Position numbers and translations under genes: made by a program. A DNA stretch of 64,000 bases from Microvirga pakistanensis (GTDB lineage Bacteria; Pseudomonadota; Alphaproteobacteria; Rhizobiales; Beijerinckiaceae). The stretch is from NCBI RefSeq assembly GCF_004458765.1, contig NZ_SPJX01000167.1, positions 248,001-312,000 of the forward strand, given 5' to 3'. Shown here one piece after another: positions 11,178 through 20,869 of this stretch; the stretch's first letter is position 1, and each line of letters opens with the position of its first letter. Below the pieces are notes generated by a model that did not search any database, was not told the DNA's origin, and saw nothing but the letters and a program-made list of their open reading frames with translations.

Positions 11178-14021
11178 TCAGGCTGCCGGCCCCGTCCCGG
11201 CCTGCCACGAGGCGAGCAGCTCGGTGATCTGCGCCGCCGGCATAGGCTTCGCATAGAAATACCCCTGGGCGCTGTGGCAGCCCATATCCCGCAGCCGAAG
11301 CGCCTGCCCTTCCGTTTCCACACCCTCCGCGGTGACGTGCAGACCCAGGCTGTTGCCGAGACTGATGACGGCTGCCGCAATGGCGGCATCATCCTCGTCG
11401 CGCTCCAAATCGTCGACGAAGCTGCGGTCGATCTTGATGTGATTGACAGGGAACCGCTTGAGATGGGTGAGGGACGCGTAACCTGTTCCGAAATCGTCAA
11501 GCGCAATCCGGACGCCGCGCTCGTGAAACCGCTGCAGGATATGCGAAACGAGCTCGAACTGCCCGTCGAGCAGGACCCTTTCGGTCACCTCGACCTCGAA
11601 ACGGCTCGCCGGCACCTTCACCAGATGGAGAATGCGCGTGACCTCATCCGCCAAGTTCGGCTCGTTGAACTCCATGGATGAGAGATTGAAAGCCACACGG
11701 CCGAACTCATGTCCTCCGTCCAGCCATCGACGCATGTCGGACGCAATCTTGCCGATCAGTCTCTTGCCGATCGCGGGCGCGAGTTCAGGATCGTCGAAGA
11801 CTGCCCCAAAGGTGCTGGGCGTGAGAATGCCCTTGTCCGGGTGCTGCCAGCGTGCAAGGGCCTCCAGGCCGACAATTTTGCCGCTCGAAAGGCATATTTT
11901 AGGCTGATAGAAAGGCACGAACTGGTCTTGAGAGATCGCCTCGCGCATATCGCGTCCCAGCGCAATCCGTTGCTCCGTAACCAGCCGCATCTCGGGGGTA
12001 TAGGTCACGACGCGGGCGCGCCCCTCCGCCTTGGCGCGGTACAGCGCGATGTCGGCATCCTTCATGAGTTCGGCTGGCTCGGAATCGTGATCGGGATAGG
12101 CGGCAACGCCGATGCTGGCCCGGCTCATCAGGGCTCTCCCGGCATACATGAACGGCTGGCGCAGTCTTGTGAGGATAATATCTCCCAAATTGGCTGCGTG
12201 GCTCAACCGCAATGGCTCCACGACAAGCACGGCGAATTCGTCTCCGCCAAGCCTGGCGACCGTATCCTGCTTGCGGATCATCGTCGACAACCGGTTCGCC
12301 GTTTCCTTCAGGAGCCTGTCACCAGCGTCGTGGCCGAGTGTGTCGTTGACATCCTTGAAATCGTCGAGGTCGATCATCAGAAGGCTGACGCTGGTGCCGT
12401 TCCGCTTCGCTTCCTTGAGGGCGTGCTCCAGACAGCGCTGGAACAGAACGCGATTGGGGAGCCCCGTGAGCGCATCATGATTGGCGGCTCGCCAGACCTC
12501 CTCCTCCGCAGCCTTGCGTTCCGTGATGTCGAATGTGACGCCGACCACACGATTAGGACCTGCCCGCTCCCCGCGTGACGCCAGCCACAGCGTCTGTCCG
12601 TTCGGAAGAGTGTAGCGAAACTCCATGGTATCGCAGCCTGTGGCGTTGATCTTCCCGATGAATTGATCCCGCGCGAGCCGATCCTCGGGCGGAACCCTCT
12701 CGAGGAACTCCGACAGGGGACCGGAACCGATCCCGAGCAGTTCGATGGAATTGACGGAACGGGTGACATAGCCCGTGCCGAGATCGTTCTCCCAGGCAAT
12801 CATGCGCCCCGCCTGCATGGCCAGCCTCAGGCGTTCCTCCGTCGCGAGGAGCGCATCCTCGGACAGCTTGCGCTGTGTCACGTCCTGGATCATCCCGACC
12901 TCACGGACCGGTTGGCCGCTCGCGCCGAGCACCGTTCTGGCGGTGGCGGCGACCCACCGCACCTGTCCATCGTCTGCGCGCACGATCCGAAATATGCCGC
13001 TGTACCGCAGACCTATGCCGGGCACGTCGACGAAGGCCTTGCTCCTGACGCCGGCGAGATTCTCGGGATGAACACACTCAAAGAATCGTTCCGGGGTCGC
13101 GGGAACGTCCGGCGCGATGCCCAGGATCTTTCGCACCTCGGCGGTCCATTCCAGCGAACCGGTGACGAGATTCAGATCCCAGATGCCTGCGGAGGTCGTC
13201 TCCGTCGCAAGACGCAGCCGCTCCTCGCTGGTCCTCAACGTGTCCTGCGCCTGTCGCTGGTCGTGGATATCCGTGATGGTTCCGACCCACTCCCGAAGAG
13301 AACCGTCCGCATTCTTCAACGGGATCGCCCGTGACAGAACCCAGCGATACTCTCCGCTCCTGTGCCGGACCCGAAACTCCTTCTCGACGGTTCGGCCCGA
13401 CGACCGGGCGTTGAGCCAGACGCTCGTGACGGAATCGTAGTCTTCCGGATGGATGACATCCAGCCAACCATGACCCTCGTACTCTTTCGGCGCCTGGCCG
13501 CAGAATTCCTCCCAGCCCCAGCCTCTCAGGATCGCTCCGTCGGACGAGGCGCGCCAGACCATCGAGGCCGTCGCCTCGACGAGCGCACGATAGCGCTCCT
13601 CGCTTTCGACCAGGGCCCGCTCGACCTGTTTCAAGGAATGAATGTCGGTATAGGTGCCGACCCAACGCTCGATCTGGCCTCGCGCGCCATGCACGGGGTT
13701 CACGCGGCCCAGAACCCAGCGGTACTCGCCCGAGCGATGAAGAAGCCGGTGCTCGATCTCGCACTCCGTTCCTGTGTCGAAGGCATTCTTCCAGATCGCG
13801 AGAGCGGTCTCCCGGTCGTCGGGATGGACAAGGTCGATCCATGCCTCTCCGATATTCGGCCGGGAGAGACCGGTGAATTCGTGCCAACGCTTGTTGTGAT
13901 AGCTATTGTGACCGTCTGCGGAGACGACCCAAACCATGTGAGGCACTGCGTCGATGGTGATCTGAGGAGCCTCCCCGCTGATCCAGGCACGCGCCTCTGT
14001 AATATTATGCTGCCCCACCAT
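11178..14021 (-). CDS. Multi-PAS GGDEF-EAL protein (cyclic di-GMP turnover)
   Basis: This 947-residue soluble protein has four PAS/PAC units (about 20-145, 150-275, 280-405 and 410-515), a GGDEF domain (about 525-690) and an EAL domain (about 700-940). The diguanylate cyclase motif is intact (ARLGGDEFAVLV). So are the phosphodiesterase motifs (GLEALARW, DDFGTGYASL, IKIDRSFV and EGVET). Both activities are therefore possible, with the PAS domains choosing between them; the signal is unknown. The start could be ATG 14021 or GTG 14042; neither has a clear ribosome binding site. It is monocistronic and divergent from nadE. Confidence 0.88.
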   Translation of the reverse strand: MVGQHNITEARAWISGEAPQITIDAVPHMVWVVSADGHNSYHNKRWHEFTGLSRPNIGEAWIDLVHPDDRETALAIWKNAFDTGTECEIEHRLLHRSGEYRWVLGRVNPVHGARGQIERWVGTYTDIHSLKQVERALVESEERYRALVEATASMVWRASSDGAILRGWGWEEFCGQAPKEYEGHGWLDVIHPEDYDSVTSVWLNARSSGRTVEKEFRVRHRSGEYRWVLSRAIPLKNADGSLREWVGTITDIHDQRQAQDTLRTSEERLRLATETTSAGIWDLNLVTGSLEWTAEVRKILGIAPDVPATPERFFECVHPENLAGVRSKAFVDVPGIGLRYSGIFRIVRADDGQVRWVAATARTVLGASGQPVREVGMIQDVTQRKLSEDALLATEERLRLAMQAGRMIAWENDLGTGYVTRSVNSIELLGIGSGPLSEFLERVPPEDRLARDQFIGKINATGCDTMEFRYTLPNGQTLWLASRGERAGPNRVVGVTFDITERKAAEEEVWRAANHDALTGLPNRVLFQRCLEHALKEAKRNGTSVSLLMIDLDDFKDVNDTLGHDAGDRLLKETANRLSTMIRKQDTVARLGGDEFAVLVVEPLRLSHAANLGDIILTRLRQPFMYAGRALMSRASIGVAAYPDHDSEPAELMKDADIALYRAKAEGRARVVTYTPEMRLVTEQRIALGRDMREAISQDQFVPFYQPKICLSSGKIVGLEALARWQHPDKGILTPSTFGAVFDDPELAPAIGKRLIGKIASDMRRWLDGGHEFGRVAFNLSSMEFNEPNLADEVTRILHLVKVPASRFEVEVTERVLLDGQFELVSHILQRFHERGVRIALDDFGTGYASLTHLKRFPVNHIKIDRSFVDDLERDEDDAAIAAAVISLGNSLGLHVTAEGVETEGQALRLRDMGCHSAQGYFYAKPMPAAQITELLASWQAGTGPAA

Positions 14022-14055
14022 TGTAAAAATTCTGCCGGTCACAACTACACTATAA

Positions 14056-14113
14056 CAATTCGAAAACTGGAAACTTCGATCCTGTTGTATACAACAATAG
14101 TTCTTTCGAATTG
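14056..14113. promoter_or_regulatory. Operator-like palindromes between the GGDEF-EAL gene and nadE
   Basis: This AT-rich divergent promoter region contains a perfect 14-bp palindrome, TGTTGTATACAACA (14083-14096). A second inverted pair flanks it: CAATTCGAAA (14056-14065) and TTTCGAATTG (14104-14113). The core TTGTATACAA resembles GntR-type operators. It is 60-75 bases upstream of the GGDEF-EAL start and about 190 bases from nadE. The protein that binds is not known. Confidence 0.45.
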
Positions 14114-14284
14114 AAGAAAGACTGACAGAACAGGCGGGCTGCCTGCAAGCGAGCCGATCATCCTATCTCAAGGATCGCGCCCTGAACCCACCCGATCCTT
14201 GAAGAAGGAACTTTCTTTGGTATCGGTACTATCTCTGCCTGTGCGACGAACGCTCGGTCGGCGCCAATCTGGATCGGATGTGGA

Positions 14285-16351
14285 ATGGTCTCGTTCTTCT
14301 CACCCTACAGTCACGATTTCGTTCGCGTTGCGGCCTGCGTCCCCCGGATCGATGTGGCAAACCCCCGGTTCAACACGGAGCGTACGCTGGAGCTTCTTCG
14401 TCAGGGAGACCGGGAGCGCATCGCCCTCATGGTCTTTCCCGAGCTCGGACTGTCGGCCTATTCCATCGATGATCTTCTGCATCAGGAGGCGCTGCTCGAA
14501 GCGGTCGAACAAGGCATCGGCCACTTGGTGGAGGAGAGCGCCGATCTGTTCCCGGCCTTTGTGGTAGGGGCGCCGCTGCGCAGGGAGAACCGCCTCTACA
14601 ACGCCGGAATCGTGATCCACGCGGGGCGCATCCTGGGCGTCGTTCCCAAGGCATATCTGCCGAATTACCGGGAGTTCTACGAGCGCCGCTGGTTCGCCCC
14701 GGGCGCCACGATCCGGGGGCAGGAGATCCGCGTCGCGGGTCATACGGTCCCGTTCGGCGTCGACCTCCTCTTCCGATCCGGCGGCACCTGCGCGTTGACC
14801 TTCCATGTGGAGATCTGCGAGGACATGTGGGTGCCTCAGCCTCCGAGCACGGCGGCGGCGCTCGCCGGAGCCGAGGTTCTTCTGAACCTGTCCGCCAGCA
14901 ACATCACCATCGGAAAGGCGGACGACCGCCGGCTTCTGTGCGGCTCCCAATCCATGCGCTGCATCGCGGCTTATGCCTATTCGGCGGCAGGGCCCGGTGA
15001 GTCCACCACCGATCTTGCCTGGGACGGCCACGGCGGCATCTTCGAGGACGGGCTGCGGCTCGCCGAGACCGAACGCTTCCCCTCCCAATCCGCCATGGCC
15101 GTCGCGGATGTCGATCTCGGCCGCCTGCGGGCCGAACGAATGCGGCGCGTCACCTTCGGCGATTGCGGACGCGCCCTCGGTGTCACCCCGGGCGATTTCC
15201 GCACCGTTTCGCTCACCCTCGATGCACCGGAGGAAGCCCTCCCGCTTCGCCGCCCGGTCGAGCGGTTTCCCTATGTGCCGTCCGATCCGTCGAAGCTCGC
15301 GGAAAACTGCTACGAGGCCTACAACATCCAGGTCCAGGGCCTGGCCAAGCGCTTGCAGGCGACCGGCACCGAGAAGGTGGTGATCGGCATTTCGGGCGGC
15401 CTCGATTCCACGCAAGCCCTTCTCGTCTGCTGCCGCGCCATGGACAGGCTGGCGCTGCCGCGCACCAACATCCTCGCCTATACCCTCCCGGGCTTTGCCA
15501 CCAGCGAAGGCACGAAGGGCAATGCCTGGGCGCTCATGCGCGCGCTGGGCGTCAGCGCGGCCGAGATCGACATTCGCCCCGCCGCGCGCCAGATGCTGAA
15601 GGACATGGGGCATCCCTTCGCCGAGGGGCAGCCTGTCTACGACGTGACCTTCGAGAATGTTCAGGCCGGCCTGCGGACGGATTATCTGTTCCGCCTTGCC
15701 AACCACAACAGAGGCATCGTCGTCGGCACGGGCGATCTCTCCGAACTCGGACTCGGCTGGTGCACCTATGGCGTCGGCGATCAGATGTCCCACTACAACG
15801 TCAACGCATCGGTCTCGAAGACTCTCATTCAGCACCTGATCCGCTTCGTTGCGGCATCCGGCGATGTGGACAAGCCAACGGCCGACATCCTTCACGCCAT
15901 CCTGGCCACCGAGATCTCTCCGGAGCTCGTCCCGCAGGATGCCGCAGGACAGATTCAATCGACGGAAGCAATGATCGGACCCTACGCCCTGCAGGATTTC
16001 AACCTCTATTATCTCACGCGCTTCGGCTATCGCCCGTCGAAGATCGCGTACCTGTCCTGGCATGCCTGGAGCGACGCCGAGGCGGGCCCATGGCCGCCGC
16101 ACCTTCCTGCCAGCGCGCACCGGTCCTACGATCTGGGCGAGATCAAGCGCTGGCTGCGCGTGTTCCTGTCCCGGTTCTTCACCAGCCAGTTCAAGCGCAC
16201 CGCCATGCCGAACGGGCCGAAGATCTCATCGGGCGGCTCCCTGTCGCCCCGCGGCGATTGGCGTGCGCCGTCGGATGCAGGGCCGCAGGTGTGGCTCGAG
16301 GACCTGGAGAGCAACGTGCCCGATGAGGAACCCGCATCGGGCACGCATTGA
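14285..16351 (+). CDS. nadE: Glutamine-dependent NAD+ synthetase
   Basis: This 688-residue cytoplasmic enzyme makes NAD+ from deamido-NAD+, ATP and glutamine-derived ammonia, the last step of NAD synthesis. The N-terminal nitrilase-type glutaminase domain (about 10-290) shows its Glu-Lys-Cys triad: Glu53 in [10 protein letters not shown], Lys122 in [13 protein letters not shown] and Cys178 in VEICEDMW. The C-terminal synthetase domain has the PP-loop ISGGLDST (369-376) and the [12 protein letters not shown] and [13 protein letters not shown] segments. The length matches the long bacterial form. The last 50 or so residues are polar and may be disordered. It is monocistronic, followed by a regulator gene on the same strand. 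Confidence 0.95.
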   Translation: MVSFFSPYSHDFVRVAACVPRIDVANPRFNTERTLELLRQGDRERIALMVFPELGLSAYSIDDLLHQEALLEAVEQGIGHLVEESADLFPAFVVGAPLRRENRLYNAGIVIHAGRILGVVPKAYLPNYREFYERRWFAPGATIRGQEIRVAGHTVPFGVDLLFRSGGTCALTFHVEICEDMWVPQPPSTAAALAGAEVLLNLSASNITIGKADDRRLLCGSQSMRCIAAYAYSAAGPGESTTDLAWDGHGGIFEDGLRLAETERFPSQSAMAVADVDLGRLRAERMRRVTFGDCGRALGVTPGDFRTVSLTLDAPEEALPLRRPVERFPYVPSDPSKLAENCYEAYNIQVQGLAKRLQATGTEKVVIGISGGLDSTQALLVCCRAMDRLALPRTNILAYTLPGFATSEGTKGNAWALMRALGVSAAEIDIRPAARQMLKDMGHPFAEGQPVYDVTFENVQAGLRTDYLFRLANHNRGIVVGTGDLSELGLGWCTYGVGDQMSHYNVNASVSKTLIQHLIRFVAASGDVDKPTADILHAILATEISPELVPQDAAGQIQSTEAMIGPYALQDFNLYYLTRFGYRPSKIAYLSWHAWSDAEAGPWPPHLPASAHRSYDLGEIKRWLRVFLSRFFTSQFKRTAMPNGPKISSGGSLSPRGDWRAPSDAGPQVWLEDLESNVPDEEPASGTH

Positions 16352-16412
16352 TCGTGCATGGAATCGTGCGCCAGGCGCAGCCCGGTGCGGCAAAAGGATG
16401 CCGATCCTCTGG

Positions 16413-16423
16413 ATTGTATTTGT
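16413..16423 (+). promoter_or_regulatory. ATTGTATTTGT element upstream of the MocR gene
   Basis: This AT-rich 11-mer lies 64 bases before the regulator start. It recurs exactly, on the other strand, in the promoter region of the operon at 17891-20280 (20347-20357). It contains the TTGTAT half-site typical of GntR-type winged helices. It is a candidate binding site for the regulator encoded next to it. Confidence 0.35.
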
Positions 16424-16486
16424 TGATGTGACAGTCGATCGATATAATTCCCGCGCCCGTGAACGCGTCCATGAAGAGGGTTCTTC

Positions 16487-17851
16487 TTGTCCGGCAAAGT
16501 CCTGAGTCTCGGTCACCTGCCCCTGCCCAATACCGATCTCCCGCTTCACGAGCGTCTGGCCGACGCCATAGAGACGGCCATCCTGCGCGGCAACGTCAAG
16601 CCGGGCCAGCGGCTGCCGACCCATCGCGAGATCTCCAGGAGCTTCGACGTCGCCATCGGCACGGTCACCAAGGCGATCGACTCCTTGAGCCGCCGCGGCA
16701 TCGTTCGTGGCGAGATCGGTCGGGGCACCTTCGTTCAGGACACGAAGCCGTCGCGGGAAACGCGGATCATCGATCTGAGCGTCAACGGACCTCCACAGGT
16801 GGTGAAGCCGGAGATCATGGTGGCCGCGGCCGAGCGCGCGGCCCGTTCCGTCGCAGGGCTGCCCAATGGCGGTTATGCCAGCCTGACCGGGCCGGCGGAC
16901 CAGCGGGCGACGCTCGCCGCATGGCTCGGCCGCACCAGGCTCGAGGGTGTCACGCCCGACGACTTGATTCTCTGCGTCGGCGCCCAGCAGGGGATCTCCC
17001 TCTGCCTTGCGGATCTCGCCGAACTCTCGCCTGCGGTCGCGACGGAAGGGGCGACCTTCAACGGCGTCATGTCGGCTGCCGCGAGCCTCGGCATGACGGT
17101 GCTGCCCGTCCGCTACGACGACGACGGAATGGTCCCGGACGATCTCGACCGGGTGCTCGGGCAAGGCCTGTGCAAGATCGTCTACACCACGCCCGTCTGC
17201 CAGAACCCTCTCGGCTTCGAGACCAGCCTCCAGCGCCGGAGAAATATCCTGGCCGTATGCAGGAAGCACGAGGCCTTCATCGTCGAGGACGACATCTACG
17301 GCTTCTACGGCGCGAAGGGTGCGCCCACTTACAAGGCCCTCGCGCCCGACACGGTCTACTACGTCACTAGCCTTTCCAAGATCCTGTCGCCCGTCCTGCG
17401 CGCCGGCATGGTCGTTCCGCCCGGGGACCGGCGGAGACGCGTCGCCATGCGGCTGCGCGCGGAGGTCTGGGGGGCCTCGTCGCTCGCACTCGGCACCGGA
17501 TGCGCGCTGATCGAGATGGGCGCCGACGTCTCAGCGGCCGCGTTCCTGAAGGCGGAGGCGACGGAGAGGCTCAAGCTGGCTGCCAGCATCATCGACCTCC
17601 CGCCCCTGCCCATGCCCGAGGGAGCGCCGCATGTCTGGTTGCCGATGCCGATGCTGGAGGCCGAGAAGCTGGCGCGCCGGGCCGCCGAGCACGGCGTCCG
17701 TCTGACTCCGCCGGACTCGATGGTGGTGGAAGGATCGGAGGCAGGCGGCATCCGTCTGTGCGTTCTGGCGCCGCTCGGACGGACCGACCTCGAGCGGGCG
17801 CTCCGGACGCTCGCGGGCCTCATCGCCAATCCCGAGGAAACCGTGATCTGA
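16487..17851 (+). CDS. MocR-type transcription factor (GntR wHTH fused to aminotransferase domain)
   Basis: This 454-residue protein has a GntR winged helix (about 18-85; RLPTHREISRSFDVAIGTV holds the recognition helix) and a fold-type I aminotransferase domain (about 100-450). Lys298 in TSLSKILSP is the expected PLP-binding lysine. MocR regulators sense PLP or an amino compound and usually control adjacent genes. The start is TTG 16487 with AGAGGG six bases upstream; an ATG at 16471 is in another frame. The operon converging on it from 20280 carries the same 11-base element in its promoter region and is its best candidate target. The effector is unknown. Confidence 0.88.
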   Translation: MSGKVLSLGHLPLPNTDLPLHERLADAIETAILRGNVKPGQRLPTHREISRSFDVAIGTVTKAIDSLSRRGIVRGEIGRGTFVQDTKPSRETRIIDLSVNGPPQVVKPEIMVAAAERAARSVAGLPNGGYASLTGPADQRATLAAWLGRTRLEGVTPDDLILCVGAQQGISLCLADLAELSPAVATEGATFNGVMSAAASLGMTVLPVRYDDDGMVPDDLDRVLGQGLCKIVYTTPVCQNPLGFETSLQRRRNILAVCRKHEAFIVEDDIYGFYGAKGAPTYKALAPDTVYYVTSLSKILSPVLRAGMVVPPGDRRRRVAMRLRAEVWGASSLALGTGCALIEMGADVSAAAFLKAEATERLKLAASIIDLPPLPMPEGAPHVWLPMPMLEAEKLARRAAEHGVRLTPPDSMVVEGSEAGGIRLCVLAPLGRTDLERALRTLAGLIANPEETVI

Positions 17852-17890
17852 CGACCATCCGAACGGCGCATGGCGGCAGGGTGGCGCCTC

Positions 17891-18856
17891 TCAGGGCGCT
17901 CCGCCAGGGGATGACAGTCGTGGGCCCGCCCTCTGTCCGCCGGCGAGATCCAGCGCTCGTCCGTCCATCCGCCGGGCTTCCACCTGCCAGGGGTTCCGGC
18001 CCTCCGCCAGCCAAACGAGCGTCTGCCTCCAGAACCCATCCGCGTGCCTCGCATGGAAGAGGCCGAAATGCCCGATGGATTCATGACCGAGATCGCTCGG
18101 ATCGAGATGAACGAGGGCTCGCTCGGAGTGCGTGTAGTAGGACAGTCCACGCTTGACGGCGACCGGAGGCGCATACTCGTCGTCCGACAGGGTGACGGCA
18201 AGAATGGGCGCGGAGACAGCAGCGAAGCGGCGGAGCAGGACGTCCCGCTTCCCGGGCGGGTGGTTGAGTTCCATCCGCTCCTTCCTGAACGACCATTCGT
18301 TGGCCACGCCCGCCGGCATGTCCTCGAGCCAGCCGAGGCGACGGCCCGGGAAGTAACCGCACAGGGCGGTGATTGCGGGCATGAGGACGTGCCACTTCAG
18401 AAGCAGCGGAACGCGCCTGTGGGCCGCGTAGTCACGCCACCAGGCGTACTGCGCTCCCACGGTCAGCATGCGCTCGACCAGGACAGCGCTCTCGGCCAGC
18501 CCCGGCAGGAAACCGCCGAAGCTGTGACCCACGACCAGAAGCGATCCATCCGGGTCGTGCGTCTTCGCGAACCGCACGGCGGCATCGAAGTCCAACTCGC
18601 CCCAGTCGCTCCAGCGGAAGCCGCACCCGCGCAGCCGCTCCGGCCGCGATAGACCGATGCCGCGGTAGTCGTAGGTGAGCGCGTCGAAGCCGTTCTCCGT
18701 CAGGAAGCGGGCGTAGAAGTGATAGTACTTCGCGAGCACCGCCGTGGCCGGATTGACGATCACGGTGCCCCGGCTTGCTCCGTCGGCGCGCCACAGATGC
18801 CCGCGTAGCTTGTAGCCGTCAGCGCAGGCGATCTCGACCGCTTCCGGTTCCCGCAT
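17891..18856 (-). CDS. Alpha/beta hydrolase
   Basis: This 321-residue soluble hydrolase has the nucleophile elbow GHSFGG at about residue 110. The likely acid is in LSDDEYAP and the likely catalytic histidine in the ESIGHFGLFHARH region. It resembles predicted esterases of the COG4757 type; the substrate is unknown. The last 40 or so residues are proline- and arginine-rich and beyond the usual fold. It has an excellent ribosome binding site (GGAGGGAGGG) and begins 9 bases after the stop of the PEP mutase-like gene, so it is the last gene of that operon. Confidence 0.8.
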   Translation of the reverse strand: MREPEAVEIACADGYKLRGHLWRADGASRGTVIVNPATAVLAKYYHFYARFLTENGFDALTYDYRGIGLSRPERLRGCGFRWSDWGELDFDAAVRFAKTHDPDGSLLVVGHSFGGFLPGLAESAVLVERMLTVGAQYAWWRDYAAHRRVPLLLKWHVLMPAITALCGYFPGRRLGWLEDMPAGVANEWSFRKERMELNHPPGKRDVLLRRFAAVSAPILAVTLSDDEYAPPVAVKRGLSYYTHSERALVHLDPSDLGHESIGHFGLFHARHADGFWRQTLVWLAEGRNPWQVEARRMDGRALDLAGGQRAGPRLSSPGGAP

Positions 18857-18865
18857 CCCTCCCTC

Positions 18866-19654
18866 CTAGTGTCGGAAATAGACGAAGGTGCCTCGCTCGC
18901 GAATCCAGCTCGCCGCATGGACCATGGCGGCCTCGGCCGTGCGCGCGAGCGCACTGCCCATGCTGATGCGGGCGACGCCGATGGCGGCGAGATCCGCAAC
19001 CGACAGCGGCGGCGCGTCGAGACCCATGAGCACGTTCACGGGCTTGTCCACGGCCTCGCACACGGCCTTGATGGATCGCAGATCCGGCAATCCGGGCGCG
19101 TAGAGCACATCCGCGCCCGCTTCCGCGAAGGCGTTCAGCCGCGCGATGGTGTCGTCGAGATCAGGTCGGCCATGCAGGAAGTTCTCGGCCCGCGCCGTGA
19201 GGACGAAATCCGATCCGCTGCTGTGCGCTTCCTCAGCGGCGGCGCGCACGCGCGCGACGGCAAGCTCGAACGGATAGATCGGATCGTCCGGGCGCCCGGT
19301 CGCGTCCTCGATGGATCCGCCCGCAAGGCCGATGTCGATGGCGGCGTGGATGGTCGCGGCGCAGCCCGCCGGATCGTCCGCGAATCCGTTCTCCAGGTCC
19401 GCCGACACGGGCAGGTGCGTCGCACGAACGATCGCGTGGGCATTGGCCAGGGTCTCGTCGCGCCCGACCTCGCCCACTCCGTCCCGCAAGCCCAACGAGA
19501 GTGCGAGGCCGGCGCTCGTGGTGCCGAGAGCCTCGAACCCGAGCGCCGTCAGTTGACGGGCGGAGCCGATGTCCCAGGCATTGGCCATGACGAAAGCCCG
19601 CCTCTCCTCGTGCATCCTGCGGAACAAGGCCGCCTTCTCGGTTTGCGTCGTCAT
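18866..19654 (-). CDS. Isocitrate lyase/PEP mutase superfamily protein
   Basis: This 262-residue TIM-barrel protein includes FVMANAWDIGSARQL near the N-terminus, SADLENGF (the Mg-binding aspartate region, about residue 85) and SIEDATG (about 115). Relatives catalyse C-C or C-P bond cleavage or formation on 2-oxo acids. The KKCGH loop of true isocitrate lyase is absent, so it belongs to the small uncharacterised group often labelled isocitrate lyase/phosphoenolpyruvate mutase family. It lies between a VOC gene and a hydrolase gene in one operon. The actual reaction cannot be deduced. Confidence 0.82.
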   Translation of the reverse strand: MTTQTEKAALFRRMHEERRAFVMANAWDIGSARQLTALGFEALGTTSAGLALSLGLRDGVGEVGRDETLANAHAIVRATHLPVSADLENGFADDPAGCAATIHAAIDIGLAGGSIEDATGRPDDPIYPFELAVARVRAAAEEAHSSGSDFVLTARAENFLHGRPDLDDTIARLNAFAEAGADVLYAPGLPDLRSIKAVCEAVDKPVNVLMGLDAPPLSVADLAAIGVARISMGSALARTAEAAMVHAASWIRERGTFVYFRH

Positions 19655-19713
19655 TTTCCAATCCTTTCATAGAGAGACGTCCTTGTGCCGGAACATCCGG
19701 CCGCCCGAGCCGA

Positions 19714-20112
19714 TCAGCCCGTTCCGCCCGCGGCTGACCCGTGCTCGGCGATGTGCCAGAGCACTCCCGACGAATCGAACACGTAGGCCACCTTGGCTCC
19801 CCATGGCTCGGTGCGCGGAGGCCTGGGCTGGCGGACGCCGTACCGGTTTGCGAGATCGGCCGCGGCGATGCGGTTCCACCAGACATCGATGTCCGTCACG
19901 TGGAGGTGCATCATGAAGTTCGATGCCCAGTCCTCGACGTAGAAATTCTGGAGAATGAACGAGAAGTCCTTGAGCCGCACATCGGCGAGATCCGATGTGA
20001 TCGGCCGGATCTCGAAGCCGAGGTCCCGATAAAAGTCCTGGCTTGCCTGGAAGTCCTTGGCTGGAACGAAGGGTCTCATCGAAACGACGGTTTCGGGGAG
20101 GCTTGAAGTCAT
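19714..20112 (-). CDS. VOC/glyoxalase-fold protein
   Basis: This 132-residue protein has two beta-alpha-beta-beta-beta modules, with FYRDLGFEI in the first and MMHLHVTDIDVWWNRI and DSSGVLWHIAEHG in the second. The family covers glyoxalases, dioxygenases and antibiotic-resistance proteins. The candidate metal ligands are His in MHLHV and the final His/Glu region. It starts at ATG 20112 with GGAG upstream, 18 bases after a 49-codon ORF, and is followed 59 bases later by the PEP mutase-like gene. A detoxifying or C-C bond-cleaving step is plausible but unproven. Confidence 0.8.
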   Translation of the reverse strand: MTSSLPETVVSMRPFVPAKDFQASQDFYRDLGFEIRPITSDLADVRLKDFSFILQNFYVEDWASNFMMHLHVTDIDVWWNRIAAADLANRYGVRQPRPPRTEPWGAKVAYVFDSSGVLWHIAEHGSAAGGTG

Positions 20113-20130
20113 GGCTCCGATTCTCGTTGG

Positions 20131-20280
20131 TCACGTCGCTTCCACGGACGATCCGCTCACAATCCGCCCGGCACCCGTGAGATCGGCGGCACGCCTCGCG
20201 ACCACCGCTTCATCAGGCAGGCAGGTGAAGTAGACGGCATGATTATCTCCACCTGCCGGCACCAGCAGGACATGCTGCAT
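20131..20280 (-). CDS. Hypothetical 49-residue protein, first gene of the VOC/PEP mutase-like operon
   Basis: The frame runs from ATG 20280 to TGA 20131 and is preceded by GGAGGAGC, seven bases from the start. The protein begins MQHVLLVPAGGDNHAVYFT, is soluble and ends SGSSVEAT. I recognise no domain. It could be an unannotated small gene, a leader peptide or the remnant of a longer gene. The strong ribosome binding site, the 18-base gap to the next gene and the AT-rich promoter region just upstream support translation. Confidence 0.45.
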   Translation of the reverse strand: MQHVLLVPAGGDNHAVYFTCLPDEAVVARRAADLTGAGRIVSGSSVEAT

Positions 20281-20332
20281 CCCATGCTCCTCCCGGATCC
20301 GTGCTCATCGACGAGACGGGCGACCTCAGTAC

Positions 20333-20357
20333 ATCATACGAACAATACAAATACAAT
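20333..20357 (-). promoter_or_regulatory. Putative promoter and regulator site of the 20280-17891 operon
   Basis: On the minus strand this AT-rich stretch reads ATTGTATTTGT (20357-20347), the exact 11-mer also found before the MocR gene. TTGTAT is repeated at once, and a possible -10 box TATGAT follows (20338-20333), about 50 bases before the first start codon. The base composition contrasts sharply with the flanking GC-rich DNA. It is the likely control point of the operon and a candidate MocR target. Confidence 0.4.
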
Positions 20358-20869
20358 TGCCGGGTTTACCGATATACACCATTGACGACAATGTGTACCC
20401 CGTCCGTCGGGCCGGACTCGAACAGGGATCGGAATGCCGAGAATGCCGGCGCAGCTGAGGTCCTGGGGTCCTGGGGGAGACATTTTCAGGAGACACACGG
20501 AGGCCGTGCCGCGTGCGCTCTCCGAATTCGCTTTCGCGATTCATGACATCGCTGCGGGCTGCGGCAGGGTCGGCAACCGCTTGTCGAAATGGGGAGCCCG
20601 CTGCAGTGAGCGGACGGGGATCGATCGCAGGGCGTCGCCCGCGATGACACCGACATGCGCTCTCTGATCGCCGGATCAGTGCCGGTATATCGGAGCGGCC
20701 GCTCAGCCCGACGGCGCATGGCGTCACAAGGACAATATCGTCCTCAAAGCCACCCGGCCCCTCCGAACAGGGTGCGCGACTCGCCTGTTCCACGGCCTAT
20801 AGGGGTCGCCTCGCAGGAGCCTAGAGCTGTTTCCACTGGCGTGGAATCATCTCTCTTCTGGGGTGTGCC

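Noticed and set aside
20434..20667. Short frames on both strands in the gene-free stretch before gapR
   Set aside because: They have no ribosome binding site, no recognisable domain and a composition unlike the neighbouring proteins.
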